Shown here piece after piece: positions 34,990-46,245 of a stretch of DNA of 64,000 nucleotides. The translations under genes and the position numbers were made by a program. How positions within the stretch are numbered: the stretch's first letter is position 1; every line of letters starts with the position of its first letter. Source of the stretch: Cerioporus squamosus (Eukaryota > Basidiomycota > Agaricomycetes > Polyporales > Polyporaceae); assembly GCA_022592435.1 (NCBI GenBank), contig JABYQS010000004.1, positions 372,001 through 436,000 of the forward strand. The letters run 5' to 3'. The notes below the pieces were generated by a model. That model was not told where the DNA came from, ran no database searches, and saw only the letters and a list, made by a program, of their open reading frames with translations.

Positions 34990-37900
34990 ATGGAGCCCAG
35001 CGTCCTCGTCGCGTCCCATCTCTCCGCCCTCTTCCCGGCGACCCAGCCAATCCCGGTCTACTCGACGCAGAAGGATCTCTCGCAACTTCCTCCGCGAAAT
35101 GAATCCGGCCACCCCCTCGAACACGCGTCCTATTCCACCCTCTTCCACACCCGCTCACAGGCACGATCCTCCTACGCGTCTCCCATGCAGGGCTTATGCT
35201 CGAGCTCATTTCTCTCTCGTCTGACATCCCTCCCCTACGCTTCGACTTCCCCGCAGCGATCTTACCCTCTCCCTCGATCATGCTGTGGGAGTCCGAGGAA
35301 CTCCACGTTCTCCTTGCCACCTCCTCTGGCTCGTTGTGGCGGATTGTAATCCCCGTGCGCGAAGGCGCGCCACTCTGGCATCCCAATGCGAACCGCAGGT
35401 GGTATCGTGAGTATGTCATGCAGTCGACCAGTGCCCAAGGTCTCGTCCAGGTGCAGGGCACACATTGTGTCGTCATCTCGCAGCCCGGCGGCTCCCTCCT
35501 CAGGTTAGAGGCCGAAGCTCTCGGTGGTGACACAACGGATGGTAAGCAAATTCGCATTCGTCATCTAAGCTTTATGCCTTACGCTCGTATTGTTCCGATC
35601 AGACGTATGGCGCGAGTCGAGGGCCGATGCGCGGTCCTTCCTGCACTCAATCACCTCCCTCCTTCACGCTGGCCCTCCCGGCGGCTCAGATATTATCTCC
35701 ATGGCCAGTCACCCACAGCCGACTGATATCGGGAATATATGGACTCTGTCCCGAGACCGTCATCTCCGCATGTGGACTGCGAGAGGCGGATGTGTCGCGG
35801 AACACGCGCTCCCGTCCACGGCTCCGGGGCGTAGTCTCGCCGCTTCGCGCTCTTCACCTTCGCCGGTCAAGCCCTCCGTTCTCCTACCACCGGAACCCCA
35901 GAATTTGCTATGCGTCTTCACGCCATCGCATACAGACGAGCCGCACGTCCTTGTGTTCATTCCCACGGAAGGTTCATTGACGTCAGGCGGCTTCTTCACT
36001 CTCTTCGTAGTCGACGGCGATGTACTACGGCCAGTAGCCGTCTTCGACGCGTCGAAAACAAGTGTGCACTGCCACCTGCAGGACTTCACCGTTCTGGACG
36101 ACACGTTGTACACGCTCTGGGACAAGCAAGGTCAGTCCATGGTCGAAGTCAAGCTCGTGCCCTGGAACACCGCGGACGAAGGCACACTGGGCAGCTGGAG
36201 CTCCGCGACCTATGCTCAGGAAGCAGAATTAACTCCGGCATACCTGGACGAACTGCTGCTCTCTCCTGGCTCCACTGCCGACAAGTTCTTCGAAGCTATC
36301 ATGCGTCCTGGCACCTTCTCCCCTCTCACCCTGCAGTCTGCCATCAACCAATACACGGACGCGTGCCGATCACTACCTCCCCCTTACCCGCCGCAGCTGC
36401 TAGTCTCCTACTCCACAGTTGGAGAGCAGATAGCCTCCGTCGTCGGCTGCACCGTGCAGCGGACGAAGGACCCCAAGACCGGGGCTCCACTTGATGAGAA
36501 CTACTGGAACGCGCTAAAGCGCGACTGGGAGGGCTTCATCGCTCGCTGCCGCGAGATCGAGCGTAACGGCCGGTGGCCTTTGGCCATAGGACGCGGCGAT
36601 CCGGACCGTGGCGTCCTTGTCGTGGAACGCGAAAGGCTATCGTCTCTCGCGGGCGAAGACATATCCCTGCGATTGCAGAGGCAACTATCGGCTTCGGAAC
36701 CTGTCGATGACCAGTTTGCCTTCGTTGACATGCTGTGGTCGATGCGGAGCAAGATAGGTCCGCGCCTCATGCAGTCCTTGGAAAACAGGATAACGGAGCT
36801 TGCTCGTCAAGAGATTGCCTTCACGTACGCCGACATCGTCCAAGATCAAGCTGGAGCGTTGTTGCTGAATGAAGAGGTCGACGAAGCTTTGGGGTTGTGG
36901 CTCTCAGCTCGTCTGGACAAGCTCGGGAAGGTCCAGGAAAGGGCGCGGTACGTTCTCGATATCATCGGAGGGTTCGACAAGGAGGTGAAGAGAGAAGAAG
37001 ACGACGGAGAGCTCCTTTCGCGACCCATCAGCCCTGAGTGGTCGAAGGCCCTCACTGCTTCGTACGTCACCACCACCGTCCACGCGCGTTACGACATCGC
37101 ACTTGCCCTTGTCACTCTCCTCTTCTTCGTCGCCAACAACCTCCCACAGTGGGACCCTGGATTGTTGGCTGAGATCTTTGTCGTCTTTCGCGGGGTCGCA
37201 ATGCTACGCTTTGTGGCGCGGCAGCCCGCTGGAGACAACGCGACTCCGACCATTCAAACAGCGCCGGGCGCCCCGGGCGCGGAAGACGATGTAGTCGCAA
37301 AGCTGCGCAACATGCACGTTTCCGCTAGTCGTGGCGCCAGGTTCCAGCCGACATATTCGCTGGTGCACCGACTAGCGAACCTGTACGGCCATTCCACGGG
37401 CCTGCCCGTCGCCGCCCACCGCTTCCTCGATGCTACGGGCTTGCTGCAGTCGTTGTCCCCTGCGCACGCGACCCGCCAAGAGATACTCTTCTGCGAAAGG
37501 CTGCGTGCCCTGGGTTATCGCGAAGTCGCACGGGAGGTTCTCTCATGGTTCCCGCGTACACCGGGCGTGACGTACGTATTAGGCCGTTTGTGGTTAGACG
37601 AAGGCCGATACGACGATGCCTCCTCCGCGATGGAGATCTTAGCAGGCAGCTTCGGTGAGTCCAGACTTCTTGGTCCATATGAGATCCGGCTGACCCCCAT
37701 TAATGGTTCCTCCGTGTCACTCAGGCCCGCACTCTGCACTGTCAACCGACGATCAGGAAGCGTTCGCTGTCGTGCTCCCAGGAGAAGGTCTCTTTGCCAC
37801 GCAGTTCGATTTCTATCTGCACGTCGCCGATCTGTTCAGAGCCGCTCTGAGTACCTACCATGACGTGTTCTTCACGCAGCTCGCGCTCTCCTCCGCGGAG

Positions 37901-39792
37901 CCTGGACTCGACACGACGACCTTGTGGCACAATGTGATAAAGGGGCTGACCGATCTTGGACAGTACGAGGATGCATACACAGCCCTCATATCCGCGCCCC
38001 ATGAGAGATTGTATGTCAGGTCATCTTCGTTCTCTTCGCTTCAGCTGCTGATGCGGGTTCTCCAGAAAGAGGGACTGCATAAGTCAGCTGCTCTACCGGA
38101 TGTGCGAGGAGAATGCCGTGGACAGGCTGATGGCGCTCAACTTCGCCGGACTTGCCGACGAGGTCGAGGATGCGCTCGCGTTTAAGGCCCGGAACGCGGA
38201 CCCACGGATCCGACCTTTCTACTCAAGGATCCTCTACACGTGGTATGTCTCCAGGGGCGACTATCGGAATGGTGAGTCCGCCTCGCTCCACCTAGCGGTG
38301 TGTTCGGCGGTGTTAACGGTTGGGTAGCTGCGTTGACGATGTACCAGCGGGCGAGGAAACTCGCGGCGGTCATGAGCGATGCGTCCGCCTTCGCCGAGCT
38401 TGCTGAGCTGCAGGTTGAAGCTTATGTCGTCGCGATGAACTCCCTTGCGCTTGTCGACCCGAAGAGCCAATGGATCACGCTTCCCATCACTGCCGAGACG
38501 GGGCACGAGGTGAGCAAAGGAGTGTTTGTGAAAGGAAGTGCTATTCATCCAGCGGCCGTGTTGCAGCCTCGCAAGCGCCGAAGACTGACCAAACATATCC
38601 CGGAGGACAAATACGCACCGGGCAAGCGCGACTCTGAGGTCGTGGAACTGAAAGACATGCAGTATGAGTACGCGTTGCTGTCTGCGCGGGTCGAGCTCGT
38701 CCGGAGGGACCCCACGTTGTTGTCGGCTGGTGGTGCGTTCTCTCCGCTTTCGGCCTCCGACCGTTGATTTCGCGTTTCTCATTCACATTCCATTCATTCA
38801 CCACCCCATTACCTGACCGATGGGCCTCCAGAGTTCGCGTTGCCCCCGCCCTCGATCGTATTGCGGCTGGCCCAGGCAAATCGATTCAACACCGCAATGG
38901 CGACTGCGCGCAGCCTCGATGTAGACATGTCCGATCTCTTTGGGCATCTCACCGGCCGGTGTCTCAGGCTGTCGAGGCATCCAGACTCCGTCATGTAAGC
39001 CCAGTTCATTCTTCCTGCCAACCCGTTATCTGCGTGCCGAGGCCGTGGGGTCATGGGGACGTGCTACTGGTGCTCATGTTCTGTTTCTGCAGGAGCGAGG
39101 ACACGTCTGATTGGCTGCTGACGGACAAAATCTCGTCGTGGCCCGGGACACCGGCCGAGAAGGGCTGGCGGTACTTGCGGCAGTCCCTCGAGCGGCACGA
39201 TGGGCCCCAGACGGACTACAGGTATACCAAGGTCGCGCTGGAGACGATCATGAGCTTCGATAGGACATCGCCCCCACCACCATGGCTGCTCCACACACTT
39301 GAGGTGAGTTGATGCTTCCAGGTGCACTGTGACATCGAGCACTAATGCGTACGTTGGAACGCCGACTCAGGAGCACCACCCCGAGTTCCTCATCCGTACG
39401 TGTCCTGCGTTACGAGGTGCTGGAAGCTGCAGTGGACCATACACTGTCCATGATGCGCAGGGTGAGTGCAACGTCCGTCAGTGCTCGTCTTCGTGCTTCT
39501 GAACTCTGTCTGCTCGGTCCCCTCATCTTCCGCTTCTCCCGCCCGCTTCTCCTCTCCTCTCCTGCCTTGTCGATGATTCGACCACACGCAGAGCGATGCG
39601 CGCCTCACGGACGAGCTCTCAAAGACGGCCGCAGCGACGTGGCTGCCGTACACGCTCATCGATCAGGTGCTCGTTGCAGCGGACTCGCAGACGAATCTAT
39701 CTCCGCGCGGGCGGGTCCTCTTGGGCGAGCTACGGACGGAGATTGCGAGCCGGATGAAGCGGGTGCAAAAATACAGCCAGGCCTCTGCGTAG
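34990..39792 (+). CDS. NUP160: Nucleoporin NUP160/NUP120 (two single-base frame breaks as given)
   Basis: Nine exons: 34990..35541, 35603..37654, 37725..38010, 38066..38271, 38328..38729, 38832..38994, 39093..39303, 39371..39461, 39592..39792; about 1387 residues if both slips are bridged. It is a scaffold subunit of the Y (Nup84/Nup107) complex of the nuclear pore. The N-terminal beta-propeller includes PLEHASYSTLFHT, AGLMLELISLSSDIPPLRF, ELHVLLATSSGSLWRIVIP and NIWTLSRDRHLRMWT. The C-terminal half is alpha-helical (DDASSAMEILAGSFG, YEDAYTALISAPHERL, FALPPPSIVLRLAQANRFN, RYEVLEAAVDHTLSMM). Near 35150-35158 one base is missing between FHTRS and TGTILLRVSHAG. Near 39403-39406 there is one C too many between FLIRTC and LRYEVLE. 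All other junctions agree in phase, which makes indel errors the likeliest cause. Very long for this window, but normal for the family. Confidence 0.9.
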
Positions 39793-40164
39793 TGGGCCTG
39801 GTACGTGTGCCGATTCGGACCGTTGGACGTTCTAACTCTTGCTGTACTTCCCCACCTGTGCATTTGCTGTCGCTGTGCCGCCGTTGCTTGTTGTCGCAAT
39901 ACCATTTCTCCCTCTTTCTCTCCTTTGATTGACCTTGCAGCGCCTGTAATCGTTGCGGTGCGAGGGAGACCGTCCATTCAGTTCGCAGCTCGAAGGGTGA
40001 CGGTTCCTCGAGGGCCAGGAGGCAAGTTGACAGACCGGATGGCAGACGCGTTCAGGGTGAGCAGGGCCATCAGGGAACACAAATACTCACTTGGCACCTG
40101 TGCTCCCCAGGTCCAGGTTCAAATTGGCCCGGGACCGTCTGCGGTGAGTCGATACATCTGGTAG

Positions 40165-40845
40165 GCGATGCGCCGGCTGCATGGAACCTTCACGGTACCG
40201 GGACGAGCTGCAGTCGATCTCGCTTGGCCCTGCATCTGCATGTCTGAGGAAGAGGTATGGGGCTTTCTCCGTACGGGTCGGAAGCCTGTGTGGGATGTGT
40301 GTGTGCTCATGCTACTGGATGCGGGATGCTCCCGAGTCGTGGCCGTCTGCCAAGCCACGAGAAGGTGCGAGAGGTCCGTTTGGCTTCAGACCCTGCCTGC
40401 CGTTGAACTCTCCGCGTTCTAGGTGAGTGGCTTTATGAAATACATCTGGAAGACGTGAGGGGTCTGATGTTCCTTGGCCTCGAACTTCAGTGGCAGCGAT
40501 GAGCGGTCGGAAACTGCGCATGTGCGGGAGAACACTTCCTCAGCCTGGGCTGCTGGCCCCCCTATCGTACCACTCAGCCTCGAGCTGGGGGGCGAACTTT
40601 GTAGGGACAGCGGTGTCCCGACTCCGCTGTAAGTTGGGTGAATGATCGTCGGTGAGACCTTCTTCTGTGTGCTAGCTGCAGCGAGGTTGACTTCACTGTG
40701 CGCACGACAGCGTCCGCAGAATGCTTGACAGGCCCGTGCTACCGTGCCCCAAGAGTCAATCTACGTTTCCGTCACAATGGCTCGATACCTCGCGAAAACT
40801 ACGTAAACCTCGGCCGGACGACGTCGGTAAGTACTAGCACTCTAT
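40165..40845. repeat. Tandem repeat copy A (diverged)
   Basis: Direct repeat partner of 40920-41628, offset about 755 bp. Shared landmarks in order: gcgatgcgcc, cacgccggtaccg-like, gttgatctcgctt-like, aaggtatgggxcttt, tccgtaxgggtcggaag, gcgaactttgt, gcggtgtcccg, and gaaaactacgt near the end. I estimate roughly two-thirds to three-quarters identity with several indels. Confidence 0.75.
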
Positions 40846-40919
40846 ACTGCGATGTCTACGCAGTAGCTTTTGAACAGGACGGCACGATGCCCTTGCTTCA
40901 CTTGCAGGATCTGGGATGG

Positions 40920-41628
40920 GCGATGCGCCGACTGCGTGGAGACTTCACGCCGGTACCGGTGCGACTTGCAGTTGATCTCGCTTGCATCCGCATGTCGAGG
41001 AAAAGGTATGGGACTTTCTCCGTATGGGTCGGAAGTCTGGATGGCGTGCATGCCGAGGCTGTGGCAGGATGCTGAACGCTCTTGTGAATCGTGCTGGGAA
41101 GGTGCGAGTCCTTGGGGCACCAGGCCAACCGGGTGAGTTGAAGCTGCGTTTCCAGATAGGTGGCTCGATGCGAGACACCCGGGTAGACCTCACGCCATGA
41201 GTACTCCAGCGGTGCAATCGTCGTGCATGTACGGAGTTCCTCGTCGGTCTTCGGTGGCAATACTCCACTGAAGACGGAAGTCGAAAGAGCGGGAGAACCT
41301 CCTCCAGCCTGCGCCGGAGGCTATCCTCGATCTGGGGAGCGAACTTTGTGAGGGCCAGCGGTGTCCCGGACTCCTCTTCAAGCTGCGAGGCGATCATCTG
41401 TGAGACGTTTTGTGTGCTGCAACGAGGGTGACTTCGTGAACCACGCCAGCATGTCCAGATTGAAGACGGGACCGTGCCCTAGCCCATTCGAGAGCCAATA
41501 TACGTTTCCTTCACGATAGCTCGGTGCTGTAACGTCGGACGATACCTCGAGACAACACCTCGAAAACTACGTGCGTCTGCACCTCAAAGTGGGCTCGACG
41601 ACGTCGGCAAGGACTAGTGTCAGTAGTA
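40920..41628. repeat. Tandem repeat copy B (diverged)
   Basis: Same orientation as copy A, with the same ordered landmarks. Copy B keeps longer open frames on the minus strand, for example one reading SQLEEESGTPLALTKFAPQ (about 41390-41330). Copy A has only fragments of it, so the original unit may have been a minus-strand coding sequence. Confidence 0.75.
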
Positions 41629-42017
41629 TGTGGAGCAGATGCGAAGGGCATTCGGACCATAGCCTATAGTTATTAACGTCCTTCTGCAGTGGGTCCGTTA
41701 TAGCGCTAGCTCTGACAGAACTCACACCACAAACCGCCCAAGTTCTCAGAAGCGAACGCAGTAGAGTATAATCTGAACGGGACAACGTGATGTTATTGCT
41801 TGGTTTGCGGGAACTGGAGGCGGGGGGAGAGGGACGGGCATTAATGGGAGGACGATGACTGGACTGGGCGAGACGACGGCCAGGCGCATCGCGCAGGCCC
41901 GTGGGAATATTGACGCCGTCGGGAGAAGTCGAAAAGCCAGGCGAGGACGCCGAGCATCGTGACCGCAACGTTCAACATCTTCCGCTTTCCTCCCCTCCGC
42001 CGTCGCCGTCGCACAAG

Positions 42018-42523
42018 ATGTCGAACTTCCGCAGGAGCACGTTCATGAAGAACTGGTTCGCCGTCGAGGTGCGTGTGGTATCGTTGCGCTGTGCGCGTTA
42101 GTGTTGACCCGACCATCCGCGTCCAGGCAATCCCTATGTAAGTCGTGCATTCGTCTGTTGCGTGCTGGGCGATTGAGTATCTCGTTGCTGTTCAGCTATG
42201 CTATCATTGGCGTTGTCGTGGCCGGTGGAGGGTGGTACTTGACGCGCCTCGCGCGCGGTCCTCAGGGTGGGTCTTCTCTCCAGCGCCACGCTAAAGCAAC
42301 TGGCTTAACGATGCGGCGTGCGTATGTGCAGTTGTCTGGACGAAGGACAACCCGACGCCTTGGAACGACATCAAGCCCGATGAGGGCACGAAGCTCCTGA
42401 CCGTCAACCAGCACTTTGAGAAGAGGTACGTCCCTTCCGCCTTGACCTGCTGGCGAGCATGTGGTGACCGAATATGTCTGTCGCGTTGGATGGTGGTGCA
42501 GCTGGGAGCGGAAGAAGTTGTGA
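42018..42523 (+). CDS. NDUFA4/B12D (MLRQ)-like small mitochondrial membrane protein
   Basis: Five exons: 42018..42068, 42127..42137, 42196..42266, 42332..42425, 42502..42523; 82 residues. The product is MSNFRRSTFMKNWFAVEAI..., then a single membrane helix IIGVVVAGGGWYLTRLARGP, then VVWTKDNPTPWNDIKPDEGTKLL and a charged end (SWERKKL). The wording and size match the fungal NADH-ubiquinone reductase MLRQ / B12D family, inner-membrane proteins associated with respiratory complexes. Exon 2 has only 11 nt (AIP plus two bases), so the gene cannot be found by long frames. Splice sites are canonical and all phases agree. Confidence 0.9.
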
Positions 42524-42878
42524 AGTGTATGCTTTTGTCCGTGCGGGAGAGTCTGTGTCGGAGCAGCATCTGGAGCATGTCGCATAACACGCCTCTTGTA
42601 CTAACTTCGTGCGCCCAATCCCACGCCTTCCTTCCTTCCTACCGTACGCGCGCGCCCTCTGTCCGCCACGCCGCCCCTGGTCCTGCGCGTCCGGGGCGAG
42701 AAGTCGTAACGCGTGACTGCTGCGTTGGGTGAGAATCGGGGATGATGACATCTAGTTCGGGACCGGCGGAGTATAAAGCCAGGAGGAAAGAGAAGCCCAT
42801 CCTACTTACGCGACCCCCGGCGTTCTACACCTGCATCGATACCACCACCACCACCACCACCAGCGAGAGAAATACAGG
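42524..42878. other. Promoter region of the aldo/keto reductase
   Basis: 355 bp with a TATA box at 42772 and an (ACC)7 microsatellite at 42841-42863 in the presumed leader. No gene. Confidence 0.5.
42772..42777 (+). promoter_or_regulatory. TATA box (TATAAA) of the aldo/keto reductase gene
   Basis: The motif lies 107 bp upstream of the start codon at 42879, a normal spacing for a fungal TATA promoter with a short leader. Confidence 0.6.
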
Positions 42879-44309
42879 ATGGTCGTCAAGCTTGACTCCG
42901 TGCAGCCCGTGTTTTCACTGCCACTGCTCGACGACATCCCAGATCGCGATGAAGATGTGCCTGTCGAGGGTGCCTCCTTGGTGCGTCGCGCCTCTCCGGC
43001 GTATCGTCCGGACTGCTGATGGCCAGATAGTCCACCGTCGGGCCCTTGGCACTGCCCGAGATCGTCTTTGGAGCAGCGACGTTCTCAAACTACTACACCT
43101 CCGAAGATCTGCTTGCAAGTGATGTACCAGTTCGCACTGTGCGGCTGGCCCTCCGGTGCGCCTTATCCATCTATAGCTCAACCGATGCTCATCGTGCTCA
43201 TCATAAATGCTAGGTATGGCATCCGTGCGTTCGATACATCGGCGTACTACGGACCTTCGGAGATCGTGCTTGGCACCGCTCTGAAGGTGCTAGAGCCGCT
43301 CTTCCCTCGATCGTCATATCAACTCGTACGTCATCCTCCTCCAATCGTCCTGTATCCTTGATAACCCAAGATCGTCGCTCGTGTTGAAGATGACGAAGGT
43401 TGGCCGGTACGGCCTCTTGCAGTCCGAGTTCGACTACTCGCCGGCGACGATCCGTAAGAGCATCGAACGCAGCCTCGAGCGCCTCCATACCACCTACCTC
43501 GACACTGTGTACGTCCATGATGTGGAGTTCGTGTGTACGCCTGTGGGTCCCATCGCCCCGGCGAAGCCCGAGCAGATCCTGGCCGACAAGGAGCAGGCCG
43601 CCGAATATGGACTCGCACCTGGCCAAGAGGGGAAGATCTGGGGCGAGGGCGACGAGAAGGTCCTCGCGGCCGTCGCGGAGCTCCGCAAGCTGCAAGAGGA
43701 AGGGAAGATCAAGCACGTCGGGATCTCCGGTATGTGAATTGCTCCTCTATATGTTCGGCTTTCCTCACGTGTAATCTTGCAGCGTATCCGCTCCCCACGC
43801 TCCTCCGGATCGCCACCCTCGTGCAGCACACTACATCCAAGCCGCTCGATGTCCTCCTTTCGTACTGCCACATCTCCCTGCAGAACAGCGCGTTCGCCAC
43901 ATACGCGCCAGCGTTCCGCGAGCGCGCCAAGGTCGGGCAGCTCCTCACTGCATCCCCGCTCAACATGGGCCTCCTCACGCCCAAGCCGCCGTCATGGCAC
44001 CCCGCCTCCCCTGAGCTCAAGGAGGCGGCGAAGAAGGCAGCCAAGCTGTGTGAAGACGAGCAGTGGCCGGGAGGACTCCCGAACCTCGCTGTGGGGTATG
44101 GGTACCGGAAGGGCGCCGAACTCAACATGCCTGTCGTCGTTGGGCTGAGCAACCCGGAGGAGGTGCACGAGAGCGTCAGAGCGTGGCGCGCGATCAAGGA
44201 AGGCAAGGATAAAGAGAGACGGGTGGCGCTGGAAGAGAAGGTTTCTGCCTTGTTTGGCGATGGGTTGGGTTGGTCGTGGGCCTCACCTCCACCGGAGCTC
44301 CAGAAGTGA
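42879..44309 (+). CDS. Aldo/keto reductase, D-arabinose 1-dehydrogenase type
   Basis: Five exons: 42879..42980, 43031..43155, 43214..43325, 43390..43729, 43783..44309; 401 residues. It is a (beta/alpha)8 oxidoreductase related to yeast Ara2, which oxidises D-arabinose towards erythroascorbate. The AKR catalytic tetrad is visible: Asp and Tyr in IRAFDTSAYYGPSE, Lys in LMTKVGRYG, His in TVYVHDVEF. Other family parts: LPEIVFGAATFSNYY, YSPATIRKSIERSLERL, GKIKHVGISAYPLPTL, PLNMGLLT, VVVGLSNPEEV. A 40-residue insertion (TPVGPIAPAKPEQ... GEGDEKVL) after the His strand is usual in the Ara2 subgroup. Substrate is inferred from the subgroup only. Confidence 0.92.
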
Positions 44310-44932
44310 GTAGGGTGAAGTAGACGAAGGGAAAGCCGATAGAAACACACGTGTACAATATGTAGAGAGATCCGTACGAATCCATGTATGACAAAACCCG
44401 GCCCACTCCCCTCAAGCAGTCGGAATCGGCTTGTGGCGTCGAGCGCGATGGTCAGTGGTGAGTCTTCTTAGTATGCTCTTTGGTTGGTTACTAACCGGTA
44501 TGCTCGCTAGATGACTCTGTGCATAGCAAGAAGTATCTCGCTGGTAGGACGTCCGCACTTGCCACGAAGTCCTTTGATCTCCGTCGACTTCCCATGTCCC
44601 GAAGATAGCCCTTCCCTCCGGGGACGTCGGACACCCAACTCCGCTTCTCCATTACACCCTCGGGAACGTCCTCTACAGTATGCACCGGCCGCAGCATAGT
44701 CGTTCCCAACAGGTGCAAGGCACAAACAACAGGCACAGTCGTCAGTGTTAGCGACTGAGACATTGCTGACATCGGCGTTCCGAACGCAGGATACCCACCG
44801 TATCTCCTATTCCCGGACCCTGCAAAAGCTGGCCGGCACACTCATCATGGTGAACGCCAGCTCTTGGTTGACCCGCCTTCGCCCTCCGCTCGTCACCCCG
44901 AGACTCTCGAGTCTCGTACCAGCCCCGGCACA
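44310..44932. other. Intergenic, nothing recognised
   Basis: Contains the 3' UTR of the aldo/keto reductase and the promoter of the secreted deaminase. A minus-strand frame of 116 codons at 44491-44841 lacks a recognisable protein pattern. Confidence 0.45.
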
Positions 44933-45791
44933 ATGCTGCGTCCTGGCATGTACCCGACCGCAGTCCTGCTCTTGCTCATCCTTCCGCCGTTCTTCTCGGT
45001 CTCCGCGCAGGACACCCTCCAGGACGTGATCGCAGACCCGATCCACTCTATCAACAGCATCCCGTCCAGCACCCGCGCGTTCTGGATACGCCGCGCGAAC
45101 GCTGCTGTCGCCGAGCTCGTGTCCCCGTGCACCTTCAGCGCGTTCGCGAGCGTCATTGTCAACCACACCGCACCCGGCTTGGGGGAGCTCGTGTGCATTG
45201 GGGTGAACTCCGGGCGGCAGAAGGGTAACCCCACACTGCACGGTACGTAGCCTCCTTGCGCGAAAAGGAGCCCGTGAACGCTCCAGCTGAAGGCGTCTCC
45301 TGTCCACTTCTCAGGAGAGATGACGGCGATACAGAACTGCACGGAGATCATGACCGACCCTACAGGTCCGTTCAAGTTCACCCCGAGCCGGGCGCAAGCT
45401 GCGTTCGCGCAGCTCAGCCTCTACACAAACGCAGAGAGCTGTCCCATGGTTCAGTATCAGTTCTGTCCGCCTGTCTTCCGAGTAGTGCTCACCCCGCTGC
45501 GCTCAATCCTTCTAGTGCGCCTCTGCAATACGATGGACAGGATTCCGCGAGTACATCTACGGGACGAGCATCGAGTCCCTCGTCCAGCAGGGCTGGAGCC
45601 AAATCCGCGTCCCATCCATCGAGATATTTCGGCAGTCGTTCGACCTGCCGAACCCAGCGAGGCTGCTGGGAGGGGTGCTGACGAACGAGACGGACCCGCT
45701 GTTCTTCTGGCAGTTCAACCCGGACGCTCCGTGCCCAGCAGAGTGTGCGAGGGTGAATGGGACGTGTCAGCCTCATCATCCCCTGGACTGA
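44933..45791 (+). CDS. Secreted CMP/dCMP-deaminase-fold protein
   Basis: Three exons: 44933..45242, 45315..45448, 45516..45791; 239 residues. It starts with a clear signal peptide (MLRPGMYPTAVLLLLILPP, cleavage probably near SVSAQ). The zinc site of the cytidine-deaminase superfamily is complete. HGE is formed across the first splice junction (NPTLHGEMTAI; His ligand, Glu proton shuttle), and CPMC is formed across the second (AESCPMCASAI). SALRWTGFREYIYG-like wording and ETDPLFFWQFNPDAPCPAEC follow; extra cysteines and N-glycosylation sequons (NHT, NCT, NET, NGT) suit an extracellular enzyme. The fold resembles guanine/tRNA-adenosine deaminase relatives; the physiological substrate is unknown. 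Confidence 0.9.
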
Positions 45792-46044
45792 TTTCTCTCC
45801 ATGTTTGGGCGGGACATCAATGCCGGAGCCAAATTCATGATTGTACAAGTACACGAGCAGATAGCGAAGCACGGAAAGCGTGAACGTTGAACACATGTGC
45901 ATGAAACAGCATAAATGTACTTTGACTGTGATTTCCAGTCCGGGCCCCGGCATAAGACACCTCGGCGGACGGTTGGGTCATTCAAGAGATGATGCGGCGT
46001 CTTGTCCTGCGCCTCCCGCGATATCGAGTGGTGCTTGAACGCGA

Positions 46045-46245
46045 ACGCTCCCATGTCTCCTCGGGTCCTCGTTTACGAACGTCAGCAATGGCATCGGATA
46101 AGGAGGAGACAATGGGTTCGAGGGCTACAGCCGTCCCAACTGGAGTCTCCTCGATGCCCATCGAGTGCCAGGCGCATGATGACACCAGTTCCTCGTGAGT
46201 GTCGGACATGCCAGATAATAGGCCATGGTGCGGCGGGAGGTATCT
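46045..46245 (-). pseudogene. Decayed fragment of the Zn2Cys6 regulator gene
   Basis: The segment matches the transcription-factor gene at about 55225-55425, in the same orientation. Shared stretches include catgtctcctcggg, a ggagtctc/cgatgcc block, atcgagtgc, gttcctcg and gtgtcggacatgcc. Read on the minus strand the resemblance is MSDTxEEL at one end and DPEETW at the other, matching MSDTCEEL and DPEETWSV of the intact protein. Indels and stops remove any function. No other part of the gene was found beside it. Confidence 0.8.

Larger units (their letters stand above)
39793..42017. other. Intergenic region with a diverged tandem duplication
   Basis: No intact gene. Two related segments (listed as repeats) fill most of it. 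On the minus strand each copy shows short broken frames of similar wording, suggesting they derive from a former gene. The last 250 bp are the promoter of the NDUFA4-like gene. Confidence 0.5.

Noticed and set aside
34990..35160. An intron from a GT near 35055 to CTCACAG at 35160 to repair the NUP160 frame
   Set aside because: It would delete the conserved PLEHASYSTLFHT segment; a one-base indel is the simpler explanation.
42841..42863. (ACC)7 array considered as a functional repeat
   Set aside because: Simple microsatellite in the leader of the aldo/keto reductase gene; no further structure.
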